This document shows, in pieces, positions 22,101-32,338 of a stretch of DNA of 64,000 bases. Where the stretch lies: positions 215,834 to 279,833 of the forward strand of contig JAVKOQ010000039.1 of the NCBI GenBank assembly GCA_031835245.1. The letters are read 5' to 3'. The stretch's first letter is position 1; every line of letters begins with the position of its first letter. The DNA is from Balamuthia mandrillaris. Taxonomy: Eukaryota; Discosea; Longamoebia; Balamuthiidae. The translations under genes were made by a program, and so were the position numbers. Below the pieces are notes generated by a model. That model worked only from the letters and a program-made list of their open reading frames with translations. It did not search any database and was not told the origin of the DNA.

Positions 22101-23961
22101 CTTGATCGTATCTGTTACTTCTTGTAAATGTTTCAACACCTCATAATATGCTGAGGATTTTTCTCCGCTGTCTTTTTCTTCTTTTTCTTTCGTCGCTTCC
22201 TCTCTTTTAATCGATGAGTCTCGCTCTTCTGTCCTCTTTGTTGATGTTCTCGTCGTATTTGTGTTCGTTGTAGGAACGATAGAAACATTTGTTGAGGAAG
22301 TCAAACTATCCTCTCGGAGCTTCACGTATTCCTCTTCATTCATGACCAGATCCCAAACGTTGAGTCGTCTATCTTTACCCCATGAAAAGATTCGGCCAGT
22401 ATTTGTAACATGTGCTCGAGAACCTTTGAGCATAGCAAAGAACCCACGAGCGGAGCGTGGTTGCTGGCTATCTTCTTCTACTTCTCCTTCAGTTTTTTTC
22501 CAAACGAAACTTTGCACAGTATCCGTGTGGAAGGCGTAGGTCACGATTGGAGTGGATGGTTCTTGGAAGCTCCATTGCTTGAAGGCATGTTCGCCACGCC
22601 CTAGAGTCAACACGCCTCCTAGCGATGGCTTTTCGTTTTTCGTGGTTGGGGTGTTAATGTTTTGTGAGAGAGAGAGAGAGAGATAGAGAGAGAGAGAGGG
22701 AGTGAGAGAGAGGGAGAGACAGAGACAGAGACAGAGACAGAGACAGAGAGACAGAGAGAGACAGAGAGAGACAGAGAGGACAGAGACAGAGACAGAGACA
22801 GAGACAGAGACAGAGAGCAGTGAATAAGAAGATGGAGAAAGATACCGAGTATTGGGCACAAACAACTGGAACGCCGGTTTGTACAATGTGTTGATGGTGC
22901 TTTGGTTGCGTAGTGTCCCATTCCTGAATAACAGAAACAGACCCAGGGTTTATAAAGAGATCATATTTCAATTAATCAAGTGAGCAACCAAAAGAGATAG
23001 AGAGAAAGAGATATTGGACCTTGACGGTCTTGTCTTGAGAGGCAGTGATAAGAGAAGTTTCGTATTTGTGATGCCAGTCCACGTCCGTAATGTCATGAGC
23101 ATGTGCTGTAATATACAGCACCGGTGTTGCGGTTTTCTAACAAGAAGAAAAAAGAATAAGAAACAAAGATCAATGGAACAGGAAGAACAGCAATAACAAG
23201 ATACAAGATAGACAAAATAATAAAAGAAGAAAGAGAAAAACGAACTCGAATATCCCAAACGTGAACTTGGCCAAGAGAGGTGGATAAAAGATACATAGCA
23301 TTGCAACGATTCCATTCCACAAGACCTCCCATCGTATGTTTGAGTGAGTTGATCTTGTTGGCGGCGTTGGCAAAGCGAAGGTCCCACAAATAGGTGCTGG
23401 GACCGGAACGTGTGCACAAAAGATTTCGTTCAAATGGACTCCACGAAATATCTTTGACCGCTCTACAGAAGTAGTAATGAGTAAAAAAGAAAATGGAAAG
23501 GAAGACACAGAGTAAGAATAGAAACTAATCACGAAAAGTGAGACCTGTTGTGGGCGTTATCAATCTTTGAGTATTGTGTTAACTTTGAGTCCTGCCACTT
23601 CCATATTCGAATCACTGTGTTGCTCTATTATGATAATTATCATTCATGAATTGTAAGCATTTGCGTGTAAAAGCAGAGAGAGAGAGAGAGAGATGAGAAA
23701 CAAACCACAGTAGCAAGTGTATTATGGAATGGAGCCCATTTTACAAGGTTAACCTCCCACCGAGGATTACGCTCCACTGTGATCTTGCTCAAGGAAGCCT
23801 CTGCATCCAGGCCTGATGCTGAAGCCATTGCCTCGTTTATATTCAGCAACGATAGCCCCTTTCTGTTTGTTGTAATCGGTAGTTTAGAGGTTGAATGTAG
23901 AGAGAAGCAGAGCAAAGAAGCGTGTTAGAGAAGCAGAGAGTAGAGAGTGAGGCCAATAGAC

Positions 23962-23999
<38 letters not shown>

Positions 24000-24392
24000 A
24001 ACAGTGGTTGTTTACCCGCCAAAGATGGCGAGAGAGCCATCATGGTTGACGTCAAACGCCACGCATGTCTGTGACAGGTTCAAAGAGGCCAGCAGGCGTC
24101 CTCTCTCCTGGGCCTGTTGTGCCGCCGTTCTCTGCTGGGTTGGCGGTCTGGTGAGTCGTGCATATGTGGAACGAGAGGAAGAGGTGGAATGCGTTGTTGC
24201 TTGTTGTTGTTTTTGAGGAGAACTCGTTGCCGAGGAAGCAGAAGGTCTACGGTAGGAAGATGAGGCTGAGGGAGGGTTGGATTTGTGCCATGTGGCACGA
24301 CGTGCAGCGCCCACGTTGCCACCTCCACCTTCAGCAACGACAACGGCTGTCGTGGTGGTGGTGGTGGTGTCGGTTACCGTAGGAGCGTCCAT
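19150..24392 (-). CDS. WDR59-like GATOR2 scaffold (WD40-RWD) fused to a C-terminal TLDc domain
   Basis: Fourteen exons, all phase-consistent: 24392-24016, 23862-23706, 23624-23545, 23462-23246, 23136-23020, 22923-22846, 22628-22043, 21940-21594, 21498-21295, 21234-20465, 20384-20105, 19981-19832, 19574-19399 and 19297-19150; about 1228 residues. Residues 100-400 are WD40 repeats resembling WDR59 (VKDISWSPFERNLLC; HAHDITDVDWHHKYETSLIT; SWGKDRRLNVWDLV). Residues 688-816 are an RWD domain (IQIKITFPSFYPHAPPSFQF). Residues 1065-1224 are a TLDc domain: WELLYSTMEHGISLTTFYRR, IFGGFATGSWEV, GFWFDADFENGCSQRSETF, and VVVEVWG at the end. WDR59 normally ends in a RING-like zinc domain; no Cys/His cluster is present here. 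WDR59 acts in GATOR2, upstream of TORC1 at the lysosome, and TLDc proteins bind V-ATPase, so a lysosomal role is inferred. Confidence 0.85.
19636..19816 (-). repeat. (AAGAAC/AAGAAG)n intron repeat
   Basis: Imperfect AAGAAC, AAGAAG units; on the sense (minus) strand this is TTCTTG/TTCTTC within the last-but-one TLDc intron. Confidence 0.9.
22666..22817 (-). repeat. (GA)n and (GACAGA)n intron repeat
   Basis: GA tract passing into GACAGA units in an intron of the WDR59-like gene; CT/TCTGTC on the sense strand. Confidence 0.9.
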
Positions 24393-25129
24393 CCTGTAAT
24401 TTTTTTTATTATTTGCTGAGAGAAAGAAAACTCACCATCAGAAGAGAAAGAAGGAGAGCATTTGGGGGGACCACACACACATTCGACATACCAAATGGGA
24501 GTGTGACTCCTTGTTTTTTTCGCTTTGGGGTGGGGTGGGAGTCGTCTCTCCGTTCTTGTTTGTTCTGTTGTTCTGCTGACAAACGTGTCAACGTTCTTCT
24601 TCTTTCTGCTTCGGGTTTTTTTGTTTGTTTGTTTTGGTGGTGGTAGGGGAGGGGCAGGCAGGATAGCGTGGTAGTACGGCTGAAGGAGAAAGAAAAAAAA
24701 AAACCAAACCGCCCGCACCCGCTACGCAGAACTCTCCTTCTCTTTTTCTGTGTAGCAAAACCACAGAAACCCAAGCCTGTTCCTGTGGCACTAGCAAGGA
24801 TGTGTGTGGGTGTGTGTTTTTTTTTTTCCTCTTATTTCTATTTTTTTGTGCATAATTACCTTTTTTTTTTTTGTGTGTTGTGTGTTTTCGTGGACCTGCG
24901 CAACAAGTAGGGAGAACTATGCTGCGTTCTTTATTACCCCCCTTTTTTATTTTGTAATGACCCCACAACAAGACAAGTGCAGTTTTTTTTTTGATGATCG
25001 GACGAGCAAAGAGAGAGAAGCCGAAAGGAGAAATTTGTGGGTGTAAAGAGATTGTTTTTTTTTGAAGATAAACAACAAGGAAAGAGATAATTACAAAAGG
25101 AACAGGAAGGAAAAATACAAATACACACG
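24393..25129. other. Intergenic: 3' flank of the gene at 25130 and promoter of the WDR59-like gene
   Basis: Holds several T8-T11 and A9 tracts and purine/pyrimidine-biased stretches. No coding frame or RNA gene is convincing. No TATA box identified with confidence. Confidence 0.4.
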
Positions 25130-25974
25130 CTACAAGAAAAAACGATACAAGCCATAAGTACTTTGTGACAGAGTCACGGTAGATACCAGAGCACTTGCCA
25201 AAGTTTTCTTGTCTTTGGTCATTGCAGGGATGCACCGAGATCCCCAGTGGAGGGATGTCACTCGATCCGAACAAGCAAACAATAGAGAGACCAAGATCTC
25301 AAACCACACTCTATGAGTGAAAGTGTTGTGTAGGAGTAAGTTAGTAGCCACCAAAAAAGGTAGACTTACTCCGAGTTGGTGCCAAAGGCATTGATGCCAT
25401 AGAGCTCCATTAAAGTATACCAGCTTCCGTCAAAGAGAGGCAAAGAGGCATCAGCATCTGATGATACAGCTCCGCGCAGATCCCCGTTGTTCTGGTTGTA
25501 GAAAGGAGCAAGAGAAGAGGAGCAAGAGGAAGAAGGAACAGGAGAAGAAATAACAGCAACAGGAGAAGAAAAGCCGGAATAAGGGGCGGGAGTAACCGGT
25601 CGATTAATCTGCTGTGCCAGCCAAGAGTCTCCCACGAGTCCGCTACTTCGCTGTCCCTTCCTAACTCCAGTGCATAAAGCCAAAGGAGAAAAAGAAGGGA
25701 AAGAAGCAGGTACCTTCCTCGGGGTGCGGCGTACGTGTTTGGCGTTTCTTCTTTTGCGGATGTGGCTTCCAAGCTTGGGCTTCTGGGTCTTGTTCTTGCC
25801 GAAGGGAGTAGTCGATCGTCGATTGTGACCACGGAAAGGGGAGTTGCTGACCACGTGAGCGAGGCGGCTGCGGCTGCACGATTCCTTGCGGGAGGCAAAA
25901 TCAAGGCGCTTCTTGAGGTGGTCGGGGAGTGCGTTCATGGTAGCTTCGCTAGGCAGGCCGTAAGAGTGCTTCAT
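25130..25974 (-). CDS. Unrecognised basic protein
   Basis: Two exons, 25974-25370 and 25310-25130, joined at a strong GTAAGT donor and an ACTCATAG acceptor, give about 261 residues. The first exon begins MKHSYGLPSEATMNALPDHL and is basic (HIRKRRNAKHVRRTPRKVP), with a Ser/Pro-rich middle and an ordered LFDGSWYTLMELYGINAFG before the intron. If the intron is not removed the protein stops two codons into it. Exon 2 frame choice is less sure, because a second frame there also looks protein-like. No domain recognised. Confidence 0.5.
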
Positions 25975-26489
25975 TGTGAATGCAGTAGTAGAAAAATCAA
26001 TTGGTGTCGAAACAAACAGTTTTAGCAAAGGTGTGTTAAAAAAAAGGAAACCAAAAAAATAAAGTGTAGGACAGAAGCTTCAAAAAAAATCAAAGAAACA
26101 AAAAAATTGATGTTCCAAAAGAAAAAATCAAAGGGGGTGATAAAAATAGGGGAGCGTGCAGTATTACCCAAAAAAAAAGTAGTAGGAGAGGCTGTGTGTG
26201 CTTTGTTGTGTAGAAAGGGAAATAAAAAAATTTGCCCCAAGCAGAGAAACAAAAAGTGCTCCCCCCAGCGCAAATTCTCTGCCTTTTCTATTGTTGTCGA
26301 CATTTATTTCCCTACAAGGAAAAATTTCAAAGAGGGTTACCAAGCACCCTCGAATTGTTGCATCTCTGAGGGTTGCTCCAATATTTTCTGCGAGCAGTGT
26401 TTGTTGTCATTTGCTGCTCGCCTTTTGTTGTCGACATTAAAAAAAAGAAAAGGAAGGAAGCCAAACAGAGGACGAAGCGCGCATTGGAG
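25975..26489. promoter_or_regulatory. Divergent promoter with two GTCGAC palindromes
   Basis: TTGTTGTCGACATT sites at 26296-26301 and 26430-26435 share a longer context (TTGTTGTCGACATT in both) and lie 194 and 60 bases before the ATG at 26490. The region separates two divergent genes. No gene inside. Confidence 0.45.
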
Positions 26490-27184
26490 ATGAGTTTCCT
26501 CAAGTCTCCATTCGGTGGCAGCGGCACCAACGAAACCGCAGAGGACCGCCAGAAGAAAAGAGAGGAGGTGCTCACATGGGCCAAGAAACGCAAGGAGGAG
26601 AGGGAGAGATTGGAGGCCGGCGGGGGCGCCTCCTCCACCTGGACCTCCAAGCTTTGGGGCAACCACGGTAACAGCGAGGGACAGGGAGAGAGCTCCTCCT
26701 CGTCCTCCTCTTCGAGCCTAGGACGTGGTTCAACGCCCAGCAGAGCTTCTGGCTCTCGTGCTTACTCTTCAAGAAGTGGTAGTAGTAGCAGTCGCACCCA
26801 AAAAGGCTTCTTAGGCTTCTCTTGGGGCCAAGCACAGCCCTCCTCTTCTTCATCATCGATAGGTGAAAATCCCTTTTTTTTCTCTTTTGTTTCGCACTTT
26901 CTTTTTGTTGTTGTTTGCTCACTCTTCGCATGACCCCAAACAAAAAAGACGCGGACCTGGAAGACGGGAGCCCCTCTGCCTACTTTCAACCGACCGCCAT
27001 GGACAAGCTGCGGTGGGGCTGGGTGGACTTTACCCACCGGGTGCGGCCCTCCCGCGGCACCACCTGTTGCTGCTGCTCCTCGTTCTGCTGCGTGGTGGCC
27101 GTGCTGACCGTCATTCTGTTGGTGGTCCTCGTGGCCGTCCTCAAGTTTGCTTGGAACAACAAGCAGCTGCTGATGTTTGCCTGA
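26490..27184 (+). CDS. Small single-pass membrane protein, Ser-rich
   Basis: Two exons, 26490-26862 and 26949-27184 (acceptor CAAAAAAG), give 202 residues. The N-terminal half is charged then Ser-rich ([20 protein letters not shown]). After a short acidic stretch comes WGWVDFTHRVRP, a Cys cluster (CCCCSSFCC) directly before a hydrophobic helix VVAVLTVILLVVLVAVLKFA, and a short tail ending LLMFA. This looks like a tail-anchored membrane protein whose juxtamembrane cysteines could be palmitoylated. That is inference. No family recognised. Confidence 0.7.
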
Positions 27185-27938
27185 AGGGCTGGAGAGAGAG
27201 GAAAAAAAAAACAGAAGGAAAGAAGAAGAAGCAGAAGCAGAACGACACCAATAAGAATACGAGGAGAAAGAAGAAGGTAATGGACTTGGTCATTTTTTTT
27301 TCTTATTGTATAGTTTTATATTTTATTTGGTTGTAAATACACTTTATTTTTCTGTTTTTGTTTCTGTTTTTGTTTGTTTTTTTTTTCTGTTTTCTGTTTT
27401 TTTTCTGGTTTTTATATTTCTGTTTTTTTGTTTTTATTTTTAGTTAAGAACAACAAAAACATTCTGCATTGGCCTGACCTTGTTCGTTTATTATTGTTTT
27501 TTTTTTTTGCTTGCTAGGTGTTACAAACTGCAGCTCTGCAAGGGGGGGGGGGGGGGAATACGTCGTCCTCTCCTCTCCAGGGCAAAGGCTTCCTGCACAC
27601 ACACTCACACGCAAGAAGACCGGCAGGAACGGCCAACTTGTTTTGTGCGGCGAAAGGACACCTTAGCTTAGAAGAGCAGCACGGGAGCACGAAACTAGCA
27701 AAGGAGGAGCTGCCCTTCTGCACCGTGGCCCTTTAAAAAGGAGCCCCCAAGCAAAGGCCTGTTGTTCGCCGAAACGGCGTTTGCGGAGGGATCTCCCCCC
27801 CCCCCTCCAAAGCAAAAGCCGCACCACCCGCTCCTACGAGGATCGTCCTTAGGGTGAGTTAGCGGAAGTGTCTTCCCCTTTTTTGGAGCTTTGCCATTTG
27901 GCTTTGCAAACGGATAGCAGAAGGGAGGGAGATAGAGG
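27185..27938. other. 3'UTR and intergenic region with long G and C runs
   Basis: T-rich 3' flank with poly(A)-like TTTTTATTT sequence, then GC-richer sequence containing G15 at 27542-27556 and C11 at 27795-27805. It leads into the RapGAP start. No coding frame supported. Confidence 0.5.
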
Positions 27939-28163
27939 ATGAACGACCATGTCTCGCCGAGATCTTTTCTTGCTCTGGGGGAGGCCGAGATAGCGGCCTA
28001 CACCGGCTTTGAGCTTGGCAGCGAGGAGATGAACTGGTTGAGCAAACCTTTGGGCAAAAGATATTGGAAAACCGTACGTTGTGTGGTTTTTCTGTTTATA
28101 ATTTTTTTATTCTGTTTAGTTTTTGTAGTTCGTGTCCTTTCTTTCTTTCTTTCTTTCTCTCAT

Positions 28164-28203
<40 letters not shown>

Positions 28204-28219
28204 GTTCTCTTTCTCTCTT

Positions 28220-28254
<35 letters not shown>

Positions 28255-29711
28255 GTAAGAATTTGGCTGGTTGACAATAGGATTGGGAAGAAGACTTAAG
28301 TTATCCTTCGCTTGTAAAGGATGAGCCGGGATACGTTCGGGAACTTGGAAGCAAGAACCCAACGTTCAAGGATCCTAACTACAAGAAAGACATGTTATAT
28401 GGTCTCATGGAAGCTGACAAGTACAAACGTTATTACCGCGATTACTTCTATGAACGAGGTTCTTTCTTCTTTCTTCTTTCTTCTTTCTTCTTCTTTCTTA
28501 TAACATGCTTCTTCCCCTAACACGACTTCAATATAGAACATGACAACTATGCTTGCACAATGGACGAGCTCAACAAGGAAGGACCTATCATTATCAGTGT
28601 AGACTCTGCACCACAAAACGCTAAACACCACAAGGTCTTGGTCCAAACGAAAAAGGTACCTCGTCCATTATCCTTCCTGTCGTTCGTTCAATGTTTCTGA
28701 ATTTGGTTCGTTCTTTTATCATAAGGGTTGTGAGCGCGTGACCATCACAGCCAAGAGCATCAGCGACCACGGCTCCAAGATCAAGGCCATCAAACAGACA
28801 CAACCGCAACTTCAGCTGGAGAACATCAAGTTCTTCAAAGCAAAACATCCCAAAATGCGGGAGTTGCTTCTCAAGTACGAAGAATCCACCATTTCCACAT
28901 GTTACAAGTTTGGAGTCATCTATTGTAAAGAAGGACAGACAACCGAAGATGAAATGTACAACAACGGTTTGTATCTGCAGGATATGCTGTTGACTTCTCC
29001 TCTCCATGTCTGCTCTTTCTGTTCATTTTGCTAATTGTGCACGTAACCCTAGAGCATGGAAGTCCTGCCTTTGAAACGTTTCTCAACTTTCTTGGCAATC
29101 GAGTTGTTTTAGAGGGCTTTACCGGCTTCAGAGGAGGCCTTGACATAAAAAGTAGTTCCTTTCTCTAGTTTTCATGTCTGTGTTTCTTCCGTTGTTGACT
29201 CATTTTTTTAACGTAGCCAATACAACGGGTACGCATTCTGTGCATACCACCTTTCATGAGGGCAACGAGATCATGTTTCACGTGTCCACGTTACTGGCAT
29301 ACTCTCCAGGAGACCCTCAACAGGTGGAAAGGAAACGACATCTCGGCAACGATCTTGTTATCATTGTCTTCCAAGAGGGACCCAACGAGCCGTTCTCTCC
29401 TTCTTCTTTTCGTTCTCAATTCAATCGTACGTATACATATGCTTGCCTGTCTTGTGTTCATGTTTTTGTGTTTTTTTAACAAGCCCATGCTTATTGTGCC
29501 TTCTGATAACCGCTATAACCGATATCAGATGTTTTCCTGGTCGTAACGCCGGTTCCATCGATAGATGGCAAATTTGGAGCACTCAGCTTCCAGGTCAACA
29601 TTATTTGCAAAGAAGGGGTGTATCCGTTTGGGCCGCATCTCCCTTATCCTCCTGTCTTTTCTACTGCAGACCCCAACGCAAGAGAGTGGTTCATCACAAA
29701 ACGTATTAGCT

Positions 29712-29748
<37 letters not shown>

Positions 29749-31181
29749 TCGTTGTGCTTTGCTCACCCAAACATATAACAGTAATAAACGCAGAGCGAGC
29801 TGCATTTTGGGCACCGGACTTTGTCATCAAGCTGCGCAACACTCGAAAGCTTCAGCTCTCAGCCATCATCGAAGAATGCAGCGAATCCGTTTCGCAATCC
29901 AGAGTCCTTCCTTCCTTGAAGAAAGGGGTCAGCTTCATCGACATGAGCAAGAAGAAGAAAGTTAAGAAAGGATCGCTTGGCAGCAAAAGCTTTAGCGGTC
30001 CTATTCCTTCCGACTCTACTCCGTTGGAGGAAGACCCGTTTTCTTCCCCTTCCGTTTCTATTTCTTCCTCTTCATCTATTTATCAAGCACTATCATCTTC
30101 TACGCCCATCCCAACGTCCGCTTCATTAACGAACAATCAAGCGTTGGATGGTGGCAGCGACAGTAACAGCGACTCTGTTCCTCGACTGCAACGGAGACGA
30201 AGCGGTGAGCTGAAAGAGGCAAACAATTCACCTATGTTTGCCCAGATTAAGGCTGACTTACAAGCTCAACTCGATCTGAGAAGAGACCGAGCCTCTACGA
30301 CCATTTCTTCCACGCCTACTTTCAATAACAGCCCGATACTAAGTCGAAGATCCCACACGGTTTCCTCGTGTTCTCCCGCTTCGTTTGACTTGGCAAGATG
30401 CAACCCGCCAACATCACCTGCTTTTACTCCGCTATCTCCTTCAACCCCTTCAGCTGCCACTTATATTTCAGCTCCGCCTCCACAACGCCCTGTTCCTGTC
30501 GCTCCCATCCAAAGACCGAGCAATGGCGGTAGTGTAATACCACTTCCTTCTTCCTCCGTTCCATCACCTTCTCCTACTTTTTCTGCTTCTACCTTTTCTG
30601 CTTATCGACCAAGGTCCTCTCCTTCACCTCCGCCTGTTCAGCCCCCTCCTCCTGCTTATCAAAGACGAGCTACAGCTGCTAATATTTACCATCCCTCTGC
30701 TTCTGCTTTCAATTCTGTTTCATCATCATTGTCTTCATCTTATTCATCCTCTTCCGCCCCTGCTTCTGCTGTCTCGTCTACTTCCACTTCTCCATCCTTT
30801 CCTTCTCCTAGAACCGTAACTTTCTCTCCGATACAAGAGGAGGACACCACTTACGCTCCCAACTTTACTTCTTCACAACACCAGCACCAACATCAGCCTC
30901 CTCCGCTGGCTTCTCCTCCCCCCAACAGACCTCTTCCTCCCATTGGGGTGGCAACACAAAGACCTCGCTCTGGCAGTGGTATTTTAAAACACAACAAAGG
31001 AACCATTTTGCCACCCCACACTCTCGCCAGAGTGCCTTCTCCAGTTACCTACAAGCATGACATGATGAATGGTGACGATGCTTGTGCAGACGGCACTGGT
31101 GATAGTGTTCAGGATGATGTTCCCCCTCCTTTGCCTGCGCGCGATCCTTGTCCCACTGCTCCATTGTCGTCTTCGTCATAG
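27939..31181 (+). CDS. Rap GTPase-activating protein (RapGAP domain)
   Basis: Eight exons: 27939-28073, 28281-28458, 28537-28655, 28726-28966, 29053-29151, 29217-29426, 29529-29702 and 29782-31181; about 851 residues. The central region (about 150-390) is a Rap/Ran-GAP domain: FGVIYCKEGQTTEDEM, GSPAFETFLNFLG, FTGFRGGLDIK, TTGTHSVHTTFHEGNEIMFH, then ERKRHLGNDLVIIVFQEG, which contains the asparagine thumb (GND) used for catalysis by this family. It is followed by FGALSFQVNIICKEG and NAERAAFWAPDF. The C-terminal 400 residues are Ser/Pro-rich and disordered. RapGAPs switch off Rap1 and so control adhesion and the actin cytoskeleton. The conserved Asn predicts an active enzyme. A CT repeat fills intron 1. 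Confidence 0.93.
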
Positions 31182-31329
31182 GGGATTCCATTTTGTTCTG
31201 GAATGTATGGTTTCAAAAATGAACCTATCTTCTTATTTATTTTTGTTGTTTGCTTTGAGGTCCAGTTGGGTTAGCCAATGCAGACCACCAGCGAAACCTG
31301 GGAGTCAACTCTTCCTGATGTTTTGGGCT
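31182..31329. other. 3' flank of the RapGAP gene
   Basis: Short untranslated stretch; nothing else seen. Confidence 0.4.
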
Positions 31330-31530
31330 CGTGGTCATGTCTTGGCGCAGCAGCAACGGTCATTTGGAAGTGCTGCACTGCGCTTGGCGTGGTCCTCGGC
31401 CGCAACGGATGACATTTGTAAGTGCTGCGATGGGTCATAGAGAACGGTTGTCCTTGCGACGCACAGCCATGCACAACCGCAGCAGCAAGCTTGCATTTGA
31501 ATAAAATTTTGGAACGAGCTTTGGGATCTT
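31330..31530 (+). pseudogene. Relic of an NGCPW ankyrin-like repeat gene
   Basis: Fragments of the repeat family found in the F-box gene at 17818-18869 survive here in different frames: SNGHLEVL, then ENGCPCDAQPCTTAAAS. The pieces lie in the right order and spacing for about two repeat units. There is no start, no continuous frame and no flanking domain, so this is a decayed fragment. These repeat genes are typically multi-copy, which makes relics expected. Confidence 0.55.
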
Positions 31531-31578
31531 GGCACTGGGCTAATCGGATCATGCAAATCCATGGCAATGTGGAAGCTT

Positions 31579-31613
<35 letters not shown>

Positions 31614-31800
31614 AGAGAAGAGAGAAGAGAGAAGAGAGAAGAGAGAAGAGAGAAGAGAGAAGAGAGAAAAGAGAGAAGATAGAGAAGATAGAGAAGAGAG
31701 AAGAGAGAAGAGAGAAGAGAGAAGAGAGAAGAGAGAAGAGAGAAGAGAGAAGATGTTGAAGAGAGAAGATGGAGAAGATAGAGCAGAGAGATGAGAGAGG
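31579..31800 (+). repeat. (GA)n / (AGAGAAG)n purine tract
   Basis: About 220 bases of nearly pure purine: GA repeats, then AGAGAAG heptamers. Unlike most such tracts in the window it lies between genes. Confidence 0.9.
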
Positions 31801-32338
31801 ATAGAGAGGAGAGTCGTCATTAAAAGCACATTTTTGTCGACGAGGATGCGATAAATTTGACCGCAACAAAAAAAAAATCGGGTTTCTTCAGCGGAAATAA
31901 AAAATCGTAATAAATCTGTGGTGTTGTCCTCTGTCTCTCTCTCTCTCTCTCTCTCTCTTGCCGCGTGTGTGCGTGTATCGACGAGGCGCTCCTCCCGAAA
32001 TTTGTATTTGATTAGAAACAACAACAGAAGAAGAAGAAGAAAGGTGCGTGTGTGTGGTGTTTGTTGTTATGATTTGTTTTTTTGTTTTGTTTTTGAATGG
32101 GGGTAAACAAAGCTTTACATGAGGCAAAAAAAAAAAAACATGACAAGAGTGACCACAAACAATCTCTTTGCTTTCTTTCTGCTACGAAAAGATGTGGTTT
32201 TTTCTTTCTGCTTTGAGCTGTGTCTTTCCTTCTTTTTTGTTACACTAGTGTAAAAAAAAAAAGCTGACCTTTCTTCTCCTTCTTATCTTTGTCTCTCCCC
32301 CGTTACGCTTCATCTTTAAAAAAAAAAAAAAAGATAGA
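31801..32338. other. Intergenic / promoter of the C2-ankyrin gene
   Basis: A GTCGAC site at 31836-31841, a CT repeat at about 31930-31958, T- and A-rich tracts. No coding frame supported. Confidence 0.4.

Noticed and set aside
31422-31682. Open frame running into a Glu/Arg repeat
   Set aside because: The first part is the NGCPW relic and the rest is translation of the AGAGAAG tract.
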